From assembly GCF_000518705.1 (NCBI RefSeq), contig NZ_JAEC01000004.1, forward strand, positions 218,285 through 282,284: a DNA stretch of 64,000 nt. Reading direction: 5' to 3'. Shown piece by piece: positions 39,612 through 49,585 of the stretch. Numbering within the stretch: position 1 is the first letter of the stretch; every line of letters starts with the position of its first letter. The DNA is from Shewanella colwelliana ATCC 39565 (GTDB taxonomy: Bacteria; Pseudomonadota; Gammaproteobacteria; Enterobacterales; Shewanellaceae). A program made the translations under genes and the position numbers. Under the pieces are notes generated by a model. The model did no database searches, was not told the DNA's origin, and worked only from the letters and a program-made list of their open reading frames with translations.

Positions 39612-39662
39612 ATGACATTTCAGTTCAATAACATCAATTGGTGGTGGCACTTCCCAAACTAG
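39612..39662 (+). CDS. trpL: trp leader peptide
   Basis: A 16-residue peptide, MTFQFNNINWWWHFPN, with three consecutive Trp codons at positions 10-12. Ribosome stalling there under Trp starvation would control the downstream attenuator. Its stop TAG overlaps the region (AGCGGG) that can pair with the terminator 5' arm. Confidence 0.85.
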   Translation: MTFQFNNINWWWHFPN

Positions 39663-39739
39663 CGGGTGGTGTGAAGAACTGTGCTCATGTAAAAGAGACA
39701 AGATTCAACAAAAAGCCCGCACTTGATGCGGGCTTTTTT
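39663..39739 (+). promoter_or_regulatory. trp attenuator: antiterminator and terminator
   Basis: The terminator stem GCCCGCA / TGCGGGC (39715-39733) is followed by six Ts. The upstream GCGGGT (39662-39667) can pair with GCCCGC to form the competing antiterminator. This is classical transcription attenuation. Confidence 0.85.
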
Positions 39740-39800
39740 GTAAAAAAAAATCATAATCAGCCCGTTATTGCGATACCAGACGTTTAAAGCGAGAGACAAG

Positions 39801-41357
39801 ATGACAATAGCTAAAGTAACAACGGTTAGGGAACGGATCGACTATCCGAATGATCCGCTCAGCTTATATCAGCAGCTTACCCACGATGCGCCGCACACTA
39901 TGCTGCTCGAATCGGCTGAGATTGAAAGCAAAGATAATATTCGCAGCATCATCTTAACCCACGCAGCACTGGCTATCCGATGCAAAGGTTATCAGTTAAC
40001 CTTTACCGCACTGACTGAAAATGGCCAAAACTTGCTCGCACCAATTGAACGCTATTTCCCCGATGCTGACGCCGTGGTTGAAGACAACACGCTAACCTTA
40101 ACCTTGACGAAAGCGTCTCAACAACTCGATGAAGATGCTCGGCTTAAATCGGTGTCGCCACTCGATGGTTTACGCGCCATAGTTAAGGGCATCGATTGTG
40201 GTGAATCACCACAATTTGAAGATCTATTCCTAGGTGGTGTACTGGCATATGATTTAATTGACACGGTAGAGCCTCTGCCGCAAGTACCAGAGGGTAATAA
40301 CAGTTGCCCTGATTACCTTTTCTATCTGGCTGAAACCTTGGTCACAGTCGATAGACAGGCCGAAACAGCGCAAGTGATCACGCATCTATTTAATACAGAA
40401 CAACACCAAGATAATGACTATGCATGCTGCCTTAGCGATCGTATTGCAACGATTGCAGCACAAGTCGCGGAACTTAGATCGGCTCCAGCACTGGTTACTG
40501 TTGATGCTGACGCCAAAGTTAACGTCTCTGATGCGGAATTTGTCCAACACGTCGAGGCGCTAAAATCTCATGTGGTAGCAGGAGATATCTTTCAAGTTGT
40601 CCCCTCACGTAGTTTTAGCCTCCCTTGCCCCAATACCTTAGGCGCATACCGAGCGCTGCGTTTAACCAACCCCAGCCCTTATATGTTCTACTTTCGAGGC
40701 GATGATTTTACCGTGTTTGGTGCCTCACCAGAAAGCGCACTCAAATATGAAACCTCGACCAATCAGGTTGAGATTTACCCAATCGCTGGCACCCGAGCGC
40801 GAGGAAAAACCCTTGATGGCAGTATTGACACCGATCTAGACAGCCGGATTGAGCTTGAACTTCGGCTAGATAAGAAAGAGCTATCTGAACATTTGATGTT
40901 GGTCGACCTTGCGCGTAATGATGTCGCTCGCATTAGTCAAAGTGGCACCCGTAAAATTCCTGAGTTACTTAAAGTCGATAGATACTCACATGTGATGCAT
41001 TTGGTCAGTCGCGTCACAGGACAATTGCGCCAAGATTTAGATGCACTACATGCTTATCAAGCATGTATGAATATGGGCACCCTGACTGGTGCTCCAAAAG
41101 TGAGTGCCGCACAGCTCATTCGTGGCGTAGAGAAAACACGCCGCGGTAGTTACGGAGGCGCCGCAGGTTATCTTAATGGTCTAGGTGATATGGACACCTG
41201 CATTGTCATCCGCTCCGCCTTTGTAAAAGATGGCACCGCACACATTCAAGCAGGGGCTGGTGTGGTCTATGATTCAGACCCACAGGCCGAGGCTGATGAA
41301 ACCCGTCAAAAAGCACAAGCCGTTATAACAGCAATTAAGATGGGAGGTGGCGTATGA
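39801..41357 (+). CDS. trpE: Anthranilate synthase component I
   Basis: TrpE converts chorismate and glutamine-derived ammonia to anthranilate, the first committed step of tryptophan synthesis. I use the ATG at 39801 (MTIAKVTTVRERID), giving 518 residues; GAGAG precedes it. The LLES element near the start is the tryptophan feedback-binding site. The chorismate-binding domain shows QVVPSRSFSL, GASPESALKY, PIAGTRARGK, VDLARNDVARI and GAPKVSAAQLI. Its stop codon overlaps the trpG start. Confidence 0.98.
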   Translation: MTIAKVTTVRERIDYPNDPLSLYQQLTHDAPHTMLLESAEIESKDNIRSIILTHAALAIRCKGYQLTFTALTENGQNLLAPIERYFPDADAVVEDNTLTLTLTKASQQLDEDARLKSVSPLDGLRAIVKGIDCGESPQFEDLFLGGVLAYDLIDTVEPLPQVPEGNNSCPDYLFYLAETLVTVDRQAETAQVITHLFNTEQHQDNDYACCLSDRIATIAAQVAELRSAPALVTVDADAKVNVSDAEFVQHVEALKSHVVAGDIFQVVPSRSFSLPCPNTLGAYRALRLTNPSPYMFYFRGDDFTVFGASPESALKYETSTNQVEIYPIAGTRARGKTLDGSIDTDLDSRIELELRLDKKELSEHLMLVDLARNDVARISQSGTRKIPELLKVDRYSHVMHLVSRVTGQLRQDLDALHAYQACMNMGTLTGAPKVSAAQLIRGVEKTRRGSYGGAAGYLNGLGDMDTCIVIRSAFVKDGTAHIQAGAGVVYDSDPQAEADETRQKAQAVITAIKMGGGV

Positions 41358-41953
41358 AGCTTTACCTATTGGATAATTTCGATTCATTTACCTACAACCT
41401 AGTTGACCAATTTAGAAGCTTAGGCTTCGAGGTGGTGATCTACCGTAATGATGTCGATGCCCAGTTTATCGCTGATAAACTCCTCAATGAAGCTGGTAAA
41501 GCCGCATTAGTATTGTCACCAGGCCCTGGTGCTCCCCACGAGGCTGGATGTCTGATGACATTAATCAGTTTGGTTGCGGGAAAAGTGCCAATGCTTGGGA
41601 TCTGCTTAGGACATCAAGCCATGGTTGAACATTTCGGTGGCAAAGTTGAGCGCGCTCAGCAAGTGGTACATGGCAAAGCGAGCCCAACCTTTCACAATGG
41701 CCAAGAGATATTTGCTAACTTGCCCTCGCCGCTTCCCGTCGCACGGTACCACAGCCTAGTGGCGACCCAAGTCCCTGAGTGTTTAGAGGTCATTGCGACA
41801 ACAGAAGAGATGCCGATGGCGATCTCTCACAAAACCTATAAAGCCGTGGGCTTTCAATTTCATCCTGAATCGATTCTAACCACGCTAGGCAGTCAGTTAT
41901 TGACGCAAACCCTCAGCTATTTAACCAGCCCGGCAGTGGGAGAGGAAAAATGA
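41354..41953 (+). CDS. trpG: Anthranilate synthase glutamine amidotransferase
   Basis: A class I glutaminase that supplies ammonia to TrpE. The 199 residues begin LYLLDNFDSFTYNLVDQF. The nucleophile lies in GICLGHQAM, with the partner His and Glu in FQFHPES; VLSPGPGAPHEAG is also typical. It is a stand-alone protein rather than a fusion with TrpD as in E. coli. It overlaps trpE and trpD by four bases each, indicating translational coupling. Confidence 0.97.
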   Translation: MKLYLLDNFDSFTYNLVDQFRSLGFEVVIYRNDVDAQFIADKLLNEAGKAALVLSPGPGAPHEAGCLMTLISLVAGKVPMLGICLGHQAMVEHFGGKVERAQQVVHGKASPTFHNGQEIFANLPSPLPVARYHSLVATQVPECLEVIATTEEMPMAISHKTYKAVGFQFHPESILTTLGSQLLTQTLSYLTSPAVGEEK

Positions 41954-42984
41954 GCCAACTACAATCAATCTTAGATAAACTTTATGCTGGACAGAGTGCT
42001 AGCCGCGAAGAAGCCAACACCTTAGTCAGTCAGATCATTAGCGGTGAAATGAACCAAGTCACTATGGCAGGTATGCTAGTCGCAATGAAAATGCGCGGTG
42101 AAACCATTGATGAAATATCAGGGGCAGCCGATGCACTGCGCGCCGCCGCAAAACCTTTCCCACGTCCAAGCAAAGCCACTAAAGCGCAAGGTATTGTTGA
42201 CATTGTCGGCACTGGCGGTGATGGCCACAACACCATCAATATTTCAACGACAGCAGCATTTGTTGCCGCGGCTGCTGGCGCTAAGGTCGCCAAGCATGGA
42301 AATCGCAGCGTCTCAAGTAAATCGGGGTCTTCCGACTTGTTGGCACAATTTGGCATCGATTTAACAATGGCCCCAGACACCGCCCGAGACTGCCTAGACA
42401 ATCTGGGCTTATGTTTTCTATTCGCGCCCCATTATCATGGTGGCGTGCGACATGCGGTGCCGGTGCGCCAAGCGTTGAAAACCCGCACACTGTTTAATCT
42501 TTTAGGGCCGTTAATCAATCCCGCACACCCAGATTTTATGGTGCTAGGTGTATACAGTCAGGAGCTGGTCGACCCGGTTGCTCATGCATTGAAAGCCCTA
42601 GGTATAAAGCGTGCAATGGTGGTACACGGCGCAGGGCTCGATGAAGTAGCTATTCATGGCGACACCTTTGTCTGTGAGCTGCATAATGGTGAGATAAGCC
42701 AATACACCCTTACACCTGCTGAGTTAGGATTACCACAAGCTAGCCTTCCTGAGTTGGAAGGGGGCACTCCAGAAGAAAATGCCGCGTTGACTAAGGCCAT
42801 TTTACAAGGTTGCGGCCAAGCAGCGCACACCAATGCGGTTGCCGCCAATGCAGGTTGCGCATTGTACATCGCCGGTATCTGTAACAGCCCTGCAGCTGGC
42901 ACAGCACTCGCGTTAGATACCCTAGCCAGTGGCAAAGCCTTTACCTTACTTGAGCAGCTTGCCGACGCAAGCGCCGTTAAATAG
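41950..42984 (+). CDS. trpD: Anthranilate phosphoribosyltransferase
   Basis: TrpD joins anthranilate and PRPP. The 344 residues contain the PRPP motif DIVGTGGDGHNTINIST, then KHGNRSVSSKSGSSDLL (anthranilate and PRPP contacts), RTLFNLLGPLINP and VVHGAGLDEVAIHG. Its length is normal for a separate TrpD. The 3' end leads into trpC(F) 16 bases later. Confidence 0.97.
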   Translation: MSQLQSILDKLYAGQSASREEANTLVSQIISGEMNQVTMAGMLVAMKMRGETIDEISGAADALRAAAKPFPRPSKATKAQGIVDIVGTGGDGHNTINISTTAAFVAAAAGAKVAKHGNRSVSSKSGSSDLLAQFGIDLTMAPDTARDCLDNLGLCFLFAPHYHGGVRHAVPVRQALKTRTLFNLLGPLINPAHPDFMVLGVYSQELVDPVAHALKALGIKRAMVVHGAGLDEVAIHGDTFVCELHNGEISQYTLTPAELGLPQASLPELEGGTPEENAALTKAILQGCGQAAHTNAVAANAGCALYIAGICNSPAAGTALALDTLASGKAFTLLEQLADASAVK

Positions 42985-43000
42985 AGAATTGGGAGTGATT

Positions 43001-44443
43001 GTGAGCAGTTCAACTATGACCCAAACAGCACCAAAGCAAAGCAATGTATTGACCAAGATTGTTGATACCAAGGCTGAGCATATCGCTGCATTAAAAATCC
43101 GTTTCCCCGAGGCATCACTGCAACCCAAAATATCAGACAGAAGCCTGTTCGAGGCTCTGAAAGCGCCCAATGCTGGGTTTATCTTTGAGTGTAAAAAAGC
43201 CAGCCCTTCGAAAGGCTTGATTCGCCCAGATTTCGATGTTGAAGCGATTGCCGACGTTTATCTGCATTACGCGGCGGGCATATCGGTATTGACCGATGAA
43301 GCCTTCTTCCAAGGTGATATGGATTATATCCCCAAAGTCAGAGCCCGAGTGACACAACCCATTCTGTGTAAAGATTTTTTTGTCGACACATATCAAGTCA
43401 AACTCGCGGCGCATCAAGGTGCCGATGCCATTTTGCTGATGTTATCGGTATTAGATGATGAGCAGTACCAAGCCTTAGCGGCCGAAGCCCAAAAGTACCA
43501 ACTCGATATGCTGACAGAAGTCAGTAACGAAGAGGAGTTACAGCGTGCTATCGCTTTAGATGCTGCAATCATCGGCATCAATAATCGTAACTTGCGCGAT
43601 CTATCGACCGATTTAGCCACCACAGAAGCCTTGGCACCACATATACCCGCAGATCGCGTGGTGATCAGTGAATCAGGGATCTATAACCAAGCACAAGTGC
43701 GTCGCCTCAGCCCATTAGTAGATGGTTTTTTGGTGGGTAGCTCGTTAATGGCAGAAGATGATTTAGATTTAGCCTGTCGTACCTTGACCTTAGGTCACAA
43801 CAAAGTCTGTGGGATGACCCGTAGCGAGGATTTGCAAGCAATCGCAGAGGCGGGGGCAATTTACGCAGGACTTATTTTTGCAAAAAAATCGCCACGCTAC
43901 GTAACGCCAGAGCAAGCGCTAGCGCTGACAACCGCACAACGTGCCAGCGCTAAATCGCTTAGCTTTGTTGGAGTATTTGTCAATGAAGCCCCCAAAGTGA
44001 TCAGTGATATCGCCTCATTATTAGATCTATTCGCCGTACAGTTACACGGCAACGAATCAGAATATGAAATAAACCAAGTACGAGAAGCATTAAAAGAGGC
44101 GGGCTCACAAGCAAAAATTTGGAAAGCGGTTGCCGTTAATGTTGATGCAGCAGATACTGAGCTCACGTTAGTCACCAATGCCGACCGTCTCCTTTTTGAC
44201 AGCAAGACCCAGCAAGCCGGCGGCGTGCAGTTTGGCGGTACCGGCCAAGTATTTAACTGGCAACTGTCACTCCCCAACAAAACTGAATCCATGCTTGCAG
44301 GCGGTTTAACCGCTAAAAATGCCGCTGAGGCCAGTAAACAAGGGTTCTTTGGTCTGGATTTTAACTCAGGCGTTGAACATGAGCCGGGGGTAAAAGATCA
44401 TCAACAAATTGCTGCAGCATTTAGCGCACTTAGAGCCTACTAA
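43001..44443 (+). CDS. trpC: Bifunctional indole-3-glycerol phosphate synthase / phosphoribosylanthranilate isomerase
   Basis: The N-terminal TrpC half (about 1-255) closes the indole ring: FIFECKKASPSKGLIRPDFD, LCKDFFVDTYQV, INNRNLRDLSTDL and VISESGIYNQAQV. The C-terminal TrpF half (about 258-480) isomerises phosphoribosylanthranilate: KVCGMTRSEDLQ holds the catalytic Cys, VQLHGNESE the following strand, and LDFNSGVEHEPGVKDH the end. The start is GTG at 43001, with GGGAG upstream; an ATG at 43016 is the alternative (VSSSTM). The fusion is as in enteric bacteria. Confidence 0.97.
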   Translation: MSSSTMTQTAPKQSNVLTKIVDTKAEHIAALKIRFPEASLQPKISDRSLFEALKAPNAGFIFECKKASPSKGLIRPDFDVEAIADVYLHYAAGISVLTDEAFFQGDMDYIPKVRARVTQPILCKDFFVDTYQVKLAAHQGADAILLMLSVLDDEQYQALAAEAQKYQLDMLTEVSNEEELQRAIALDAAIIGINNRNLRDLSTDLATTEALAPHIPADRVVISESGIYNQAQVRRLSPLVDGFLVGSSLMAEDDLDLACRTLTLGHNKVCGMTRSEDLQAIAEAGAIYAGLIFAKKSPRYVTPEQALALTTAQRASAKSLSFVGVFVNEAPKVISDIASLLDLFAVQLHGNESEYEINQVREALKEAGSQAKIWKAVAVNVDAADTELTLVTNADRLLFDSKTQQAGGVQFGGTGQVFNWQLSLPNKTESMLAGGLTAKNAAEASKQGFFGLDFNSGVEHEPGVKDHQQIAAAFSALRAY

Positions 44444-44486
44444 GTGACGATGACACCAAATTGAATTTTAATTTAAGGAACTACCA

Positions 44487-45686
44487 ATGACTAAGCTTGA
44501 TCCCTACTTTGGTGAATATGGTGGCATGTACGTGCCGCAGATATTGATGCCAGCGCTAAAACAACTTGAAGCAGCTTTTGTCGATGCCCAGCAAGACGAG
44601 GCGTTTCTGGCAGAGTTTAGCGACCTACTGAAGAACTATGCTGGCCGCCCAACAGCGTTGACACTCACCCGTAACTTAAGCCCGAACCCTTTGGTTAAGA
44701 TCTACCTTAAACGTGAAGATCTGTTGCACGGTGGCGCCCATAAGACCAACCAAGTGCTCGGCCAAGCGTTACTCGCTAAGCGCATGGGTAAAAAAGAGAT
44801 CATAGCTGAAACCGGAGCTGGGCAACACGGTGTAGCCACGGCCCTAGCCTGTGCATTGCTCGATTTAAAGTGCAAAGTTTATATGGGCGCTAAAGACGTT
44901 GAACGTCAATCGCCAAACGTGTTCAGAATGAAACTGATGGGCGCCGAAGTCATTCCGGTAACCTCTGGTTCATCGACACTAAAAGATGCTTGTAATGAAG
45001 CGATGCGCGACTGGTCTGGCAGCTACGATAAAGCGCATTACCTACTTGGCACCGCTGCAGGGCCACACCCTTTTCCAACCATAGTGCGTGAGTTTCAGCG
45101 CATGATTGGCGAAGAGACAAAACAACAGATACTTGCACGTGAAGGTCGCCTGCCAGACGCGGTTATCGCCTGTGTTGGCGGCGGTTCAAACGCCATAGGT
45201 ATGTTTGCCGACTTTATTGACGAAGCCAGTGTCAAACTTATTGGTGTCGAGCCCGCTGGGTTAGGTATTGATACCCCGATGCATGGCGCACCGCTTAAGC
45301 ATGGCAAAACCGGTATATTTTTCGGCATGAAAGCCCCCTTGATGCAAGACAAAGAGGGACAGATTGAAGAGTCTTACTCCATCTCGGCAGGCCTTGACTT
45401 TCCCTCTGTCGGCCCACAACATGCTCACCTTGCAGCCACCGGCCGCGCCACTTATGAATCGGCAACCGATGATGAAGCGCTCGAAGCTTTCCAGTTATTA
45501 GCCCGTAGCGAAGGGATTATTCCAGCCCTAGAATCCGCCCACGCGCTAGCTTATGCCATCAAGCTTGCCAAAGCAGCCACAGAAGAGACCTTATTGGTGG
45601 TCAATCTCTCTGGTCGCGGTGATAAAGATATCTTTACCGTGGCGGACATATTAGAAAATAAGAACAAGGAGAGCGGTAATGAGTAA
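44487..45686 (+). CDS. trpB: Tryptophan synthase beta chain
   Basis: PLP enzyme joining indole with serine. The 399 residues begin [42 protein letters not shown] holds the PLP-binding lysine, and the glycine-rich [12 protein letters not shown] contacts its phosphate; [15 protein letters not shown] is also conserved. GAGCGG precedes trpA, whose start overlaps the trpB end by eight bases. TrpB pairs with TrpA as an alpha2-beta2 tunnel complex. Confidence 0.98.
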   Translation: MTKLDPYFGEYGGMYVPQILMPALKQLEAAFVDAQQDEAFLAEFSDLLKNYAGRPTALTLTRNLSPNPLVKIYLKREDLLHGGAHKTNQVLGQALLAKRMGKKEIIAETGAGQHGVATALACALLDLKCKVYMGAKDVERQSPNVFRMKLMGAEVIPVTSGSSTLKDACNEAMRDWSGSYDKAHYLLGTAAGPHPFPTIVREFQRMIGEETKQQILAREGRLPDAVIACVGGGSNAIGMFADFIDEASVKLIGVEPAGLGIDTPMHGAPLKHGKTGIFFGMKAPLMQDKEGQIEESYSISAGLDFPSVGPQHAHLAATGRATYESATDDEALEAFQLLARSEGIIPALESAHALAYAIKLAKAATEETLLVVNLSGRGDKDIFTVADILENKNKESGNE

Positions 45687-46482
45687 CCGTTATCAAGTAG
45701 CATTTAGCGCATTAAAAGCGAAAGGCCAAGGCGCTTTTGTGCCTTTTGTCACGCTTGGCGACCCCAGCCCTGAGTTATCGCTAAAGATCATCGATACCTT
45801 AGTTGAAAACGGTGCCGATGCGCTAGAGCTAGGGTTCCCCTTTTCAGATCCGCTTGCCGATGGTCCCGTGATCCAAGGGGCAAACTTACGTGCACTAGAC
45901 GCAGGGACCACGCCGAGTCATTGCTTTGAGATGCTTAGCAGTATCCGTGCTAAATACCCCGATCTTCCTGTCGGGCTGCTGCTTTACGCCAACTTAGTCT
46001 TTGCCAACGGTATCGATGCCTTTTATGCCAAAGCCAAGGCTGCAGGGGTCGATTCAGTACTCATTGCTGATGTGCCAGTGGAAGAAGCGGCGCCTTTTAT
46101 CGACTCAGCCAAAGCACACGGTATTGCGCCAATCTTTATCGCCCCGCCTAATGCTAACCGTGAAACCTTGCAGTTAGTCAGTGAGAAAGGTGAAGGCTAC
46201 ACCTATCTTCTGTCGCGTGCAGGTGTCACGGGGACAGAGTCGAAAGCAGGCAGGCCAATTGATGAGATTTTAACCCGCTTGAAAGAGTTCAACGGTGCAC
46301 CACCACTATTGGGTTTTGGTATCGCAGAGCCAGCGCAAGTGAAGGCCGCGATCGACGCGGGCGCAGCAGGAGCCATTTCAGGATCGGCTGTGGTTAAGAT
46401 AATTGAAGCCAATCGTGATAACGAAGCCGCACTCCTTAGTGCGCTGGGAGAATTTACCCGCAATATGAAAGCCGCCACTTAG
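45679..46482 (+). CDS. trpA: Tryptophan synthase alpha chain
   Basis: TrpA cleaves indole-3-glycerol phosphate and passes indole to TrpB. The 267-residue TIM barrel shows [20 protein letters not shown] with the first catalytic Glu region ([20 protein letters not shown]), [14 protein letters not shown] with the catalytic Asp, and [12 protein letters not shown]. Last gene of the operon; a strong terminator follows. Confidence 0.98.
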   Translation: MSNRYQVAFSALKAKGQGAFVPFVTLGDPSPELSLKIIDTLVENGADALELGFPFSDPLADGPVIQGANLRALDAGTTPSHCFEMLSSIRAKYPDLPVGLLLYANLVFANGIDAFYAKAKAAGVDSVLIADVPVEEAAPFIDSAKAHGIAPIFIAPPNANRETLQLVSEKGEGYTYLLSRAGVTGTESKAGRPIDEILTRLKEFNGAPPLLGFGIAEPAQVKAAIDAGAAGAISGSAVVKIIEANRDNEAALLSALGEFTRNMKAAT

Positions 46483-46510
46483 GCTAATATCGCCACTTTG
46501 AGTGCCATAA

Positions 46511-46541
46511 AAAAACGCCTGATTAACTATCAGGCGTTTTT
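46511..46541. terminator. Bidirectional terminator, trpA / S9 peptidase
   Basis: Arms AAAAACGCCTGA and TCAGGCGTTTTT around a seven-base loop, with U-runs in both directions. It ends the trp operon and the convergent peptidase gene. Confidence 0.88.
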
Positions 46542-46568
46542 ATTATCTAGTACCCATTAGCATAATGA

Positions 46569-48641
46569 CTATTCAGTTTCTTGCTTCGCTGTATCGAGCA
46601 TAGCCTTATGGTCTATCTCAAACGGTGGCATTGCTTTGCCATCATTTTTCAAATAGTGATCCATCCAGCGCATTAAACGAAGATTGTAATCGTATTGCGC
46701 AGCTGCTTTACGGTTACCATGTCCTTCACCAGGGTAATAAACTAAGCGCACGTCCTTACCCTGCACCTTCATATAACGATAAAGCTCCATCGATTGAGCA
46801 GGATGTACACGAGGATCATCCTTACCATGCATGATCAGCAATGGGGTTTCAGATTGGCCCGCCCAATAAATTGGGCTGCGCTCTAAATACCACTGCCACT
46901 TATCCCAAGGATAAGAGCGTGCATGCACTAAGTGCATCTCATTCGAGATATCCGTCGTACCAAATTTAGACAGCTGATTGGTCACACCAACAAACATCAC
47001 GCTCGCAGCAAAATGTTTTGTCAGCTTAGTCGCCGCCCATGCTGAAGCATAGCCGCCGTATGAACCACCCGTGATACCTACTTTTTTACTGTCCACTAGC
47101 CCCATATTAACAAGGTGATCTTTAAACTCGACCAGATCGTCGAACTCCTTGCCAGCATAATCATTTTGTCCAAGCTTAGAATAGTCAACGCCTTTACCCG
47201 TACTACCACGGTAATTAGGGTAAAAAACCGCATAACCTTGACTCGCCGCTAATTGACCTGGACGAGAGTAGTTAGTCAACCAACCATCTTTATCATGGCT
47301 CTCTGGGCCGCCATGGACCGACATGATCAACGGGTAGCGCTCCCCCTTTTTGTAGTCGAGGGGATAGATCAACACACCACCAATCTCAACGCCATCTTTC
47401 GCCTTGAAGGTGATAGATTCCTGTTTAGCGAAACGCTTATCGTCTAGCCATGGGTTGGAGTTACTTAGACGGTTTGCCTTATGCTTGGCACCTCGAAGGA
47501 AATACACTTCATTCGGATGTTTAGCAGTGTTAGCACGCAGGGCAATACTCTTATCTGAATCAGAGATACTAAGCTGTGAAGCGATAAATTTACCCGGTTT
47601 AACAACCTCTTTGAACTTGCTGCTACCCGGTTTAATCAATCCAATCACTGAATCCGTATCGATATTACTAATGAAATAAAGCTCATTGCTGCGCTTTTTC
47701 CACTCTATATCGCTCACGTGGCCTAAATGATTAGGTAACCATTCTTTGATCTTACCGCTTTGGCTGTCAGCAAGGTAAAGTCGACCAGTCGCGGGATCGT
47801 GCTTATCTTGTGCGCCTAAAATGGCGACATATTTCCCATCATGGGAAAACTCAGCAGCGCCAAGCTTACCTTCAGTCATAAATGAGGTCACAACCTGCTG
47901 CTTGTCCACATTAACAATATGCCACTGCGACTTCATGTACTGATCGTCAATCAACGCTGAAGGTTGGGTTTTAACAAGCAGTTGCTCATCATTTGCCGAC
48001 CACTGTACCGCTGAAACATAATCCTCAATCGCCCAAGCAACAGGTGTAAGCGGCTTGTCATTGACAGTCAAATCGACGACAAACAGCTGTTTGTTAGTCA
48101 GTCCCTGCTCATAAACCTCGGCCATAAAACCAAGCTCTTTTAGCTCCTTAACACTTTTGTCTTTAGCAGGTTTTGCAATCAGCGCAATTTGTTTACCATC
48201 ATGACTGAGTGCATAGCTGGCGATATCGGTCTCTTTTAATTCGAAGGTTTTCTGTGCCTGCCCCCCATTAAAAGGGATCTGATATAACGCTGTATGTTTG
48301 TCATCACCCATCTTTGCGAGGAAATACACCAAGGTGCCATCCATTGACCAATGAATATTTTTAATGGTCACTTCGCCTGTAACATAGGGGCGTTCAATAC
48401 CTTTGTCGTCAACGATATACAGCTCAGCCCAATGTAAGCCATTCTTCTCTTTATAGAGTTCACGAGGCACATAGCGAGTAAAAGCGACATTGTCTCCTGA
48501 TGGGCTTACCTGAGCTTGCGCCACCTGTTGCAACCCAATCAGTTCCTCGGCCGTGAGTAGATCTCCAGCCGCTGCATTAAGACTGAGTACACCAAACGAC
48601 AAGGCGATGGCATGCTTTACAGCTTGTAACGGTCTTTTCAT
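46569..48641 (-). CDS. S9 family prolyl oligopeptidase (acylaminoacyl/dipeptidyl peptidase-like)
   Basis: A 690-residue protein with a signal-like N-terminus (LSFGVLSLNAAAGD), a beta-propeller of about 400 residues and a C-terminal alpha/beta-hydrolase. The nucleophile motif is TGGSYGGYAS, with ILGAQDKHDPATG in the propeller; the catalytic Asp and His lie in MHGKDDPRVHPAQSM and YPGEGHGNR. It probably acts in the periplasm on small peptides. The ATG at 48641 is preferred to the TTG 18 bases upstream. The enzyme class is firm, the exact substrate is not. Confidence 0.92.
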   Translation of the reverse strand: MKRPLQAVKHAIALSFGVLSLNAAAGDLLTAEELIGLQQVAQAQVSPSGDNVAFTRYVPRELYKEKNGLHWAELYIVDDKGIERPYVTGEVTIKNIHWSMDGTLVYFLAKMGDDKHTALYQIPFNGGQAQKTFELKETDIASYALSHDGKQIALIAKPAKDKSVKELKELGFMAEVYEQGLTNKQLFVVDLTVNDKPLTPVAWAIEDYVSAVQWSANDEQLLVKTQPSALIDDQYMKSQWHIVNVDKQQVVTSFMTEGKLGAAEFSHDGKYVAILGAQDKHDPATGRLYLADSQSGKIKEWLPNHLGHVSDIEWKKRSNELYFISNIDTDSVIGLIKPGSSKFKEVVKPGKFIASQLSISDSDKSIALRANTAKHPNEVYFLRGAKHKANRLSNSNPWLDDKRFAKQESITFKAKDGVEIGGVLIYPLDYKKGERYPLIMSVHGGPESHDKDGWLTNYSRPGQLAASQGYAVFYPNYRGSTGKGVDYSKLGQNDYAGKEFDDLVEFKDHLVNMGLVDSKKVGITGGSYGGYASAWAATKLTKHFAASVMFVGVTNQLSKFGTTDISNEMHLVHARSYPWDKWQWYLERSPIYWAGQSETPLLIMHGKDDPRVHPAQSMELYRYMKVQGKDVRLVYYPGEGHGNRKAAAQYDYNLRLMRWMDHYLKNDGKAMPPFEIDHKAMLDTAKQETE

Positions 48642-48859
48642 ATTTGCTTTAGACTCCAATCTGTTAGTTATCTTGTTATTGTTATCTTGATCTGGGCAAC
48701 ATTATAGGTTCATTGGATACAAAACTAAAACAGTGCCTAACAATTTATTGGCATTAAGTCATGGTGCAGGTAGTATTGGGCTCGCGGTAAGCGTCAAAAA
48801 GCTTATATTGTATCCTTCTAACAAGTTGCCAGCCGCGTCATCTAAGGAAAGAGGTAAGC
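48642..48859. other. Divergent promoter region, no gene
   Basis: About 220 bases between the minus-strand peptidase gene and the plus-strand membrane-protein gene. The overlapping frame 48733-49017 has no ribosome site or family pattern and overlaps the next gene, so I do not call it. Confidence 0.5.
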
Positions 48860-49216
48860 ATGGAGCATTTTTTAACAAAGGTGTTAACCCGGCTGCAAGA
48901 CTACCGCAGCAAAAATGGCATCGAACATACGCCCTACGATGCAAAGTACGACCAAAGCAACAACATCAAGGCAATTCATTTTCAGCTGTCTTATGGGCTC
49001 GGAAAATTCAGTATTGAACGAGACTTGGCCAACAATCGCATTGTGATCAAAGAGCGCCAATGGCAACAATGGGTTACCGTATTGTTCTTCGTCATTATGG
49101 CCATCCTAAATCCTGAGCAAACATGGCTACTATTCGCGGCAGCCACGATCAATATAGCTGTGTTAATCATCAAAGAGATTAAAATCGTTGCCCTAAAACG
49201 TTTTCTATTTGAGTGA
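48860..49216 (+). CDS. Hypothetical two-helix membrane protein
   Basis: A 118-residue protein with a soluble N-terminal half (about 1-65) and two membrane helices (about 72-88 and 92-108), then a positively charged end. AGAGGTAAGC precedes the ATG. I do not recognise the family. It begins a run of small plus-strand genes with short gaps (48860-51041), which probably form one transcript, but the genes have no shared function that I can see. Confidence 0.75.
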   Translation: MEHFLTKVLTRLQDYRSKNGIEHTPYDAKYDQSNNIKAIHFQLSYGLGKFSIERDLANNRIVIKERQWQQWVTVLFFVIMAILNPEQTWLLFAAATINIAVLIIKEIKIVALKRFLFE

Positions 49217-49277
49217 TCTTTCTGTCGCGCGCTAGCGTATCTCTGACTCAAATCAAAAAGGGATGAGGATGATTAAG

Positions 49278-49574
49278 ATGACGCAGCAAGAGCTAATCGA
49301 ACGTTTTGATGCACAAACACTGGCACCAACAATTATTAACACAGCCGATGCGACTCACTATTTAGTTGGCGGTGAAGATGAGCTTGGCAATTTCTATCAG
49401 CTAACCGCCCCAAACAAACGCCCCTTGTTATATTTTTCTTTAGACCAAGCCAAAACCCAACTCAAACAGATGGGATTGACTCATGCCCACTTTGAACTGT
49501 GTTCGGCCTATGATGAGATGATTGGCATAGAACCTCAAATTGCCGACAAGTCATCCATTGAAATACGGTTCTAA
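49278..49574 (+). CDS. DUF6482-like small protein
   Basis: A 98-residue cytoplasmic protein from MTQQELIERFDAQ; in-frame ATGs at 49263 and 49269 lie upstream, but GAGG is well spaced for 49278. It contains LTHAHFELCSAYDEMIG. I believe it matches the DUF6482 family of Shewanella and Vibrio, by memory only. No known function. Confidence 0.7.
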   Translation: MTQQELIERFDAQTLAPTIINTADATHYLVGGEDELGNFYQLTAPNKRPLLYFSLDQAKTQLKQMGLTHAHFELCSAYDEMIGIEPQIADKSSIEIRF

Positions 49575-49585
49575 ACCTAACCACT

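Noticed and set aside
48733..49017. 94-codon ORF overlapping the membrane-protein gene at 48860
   Set aside because: Overlaps a better-supported frame and lacks its own ribosome site.
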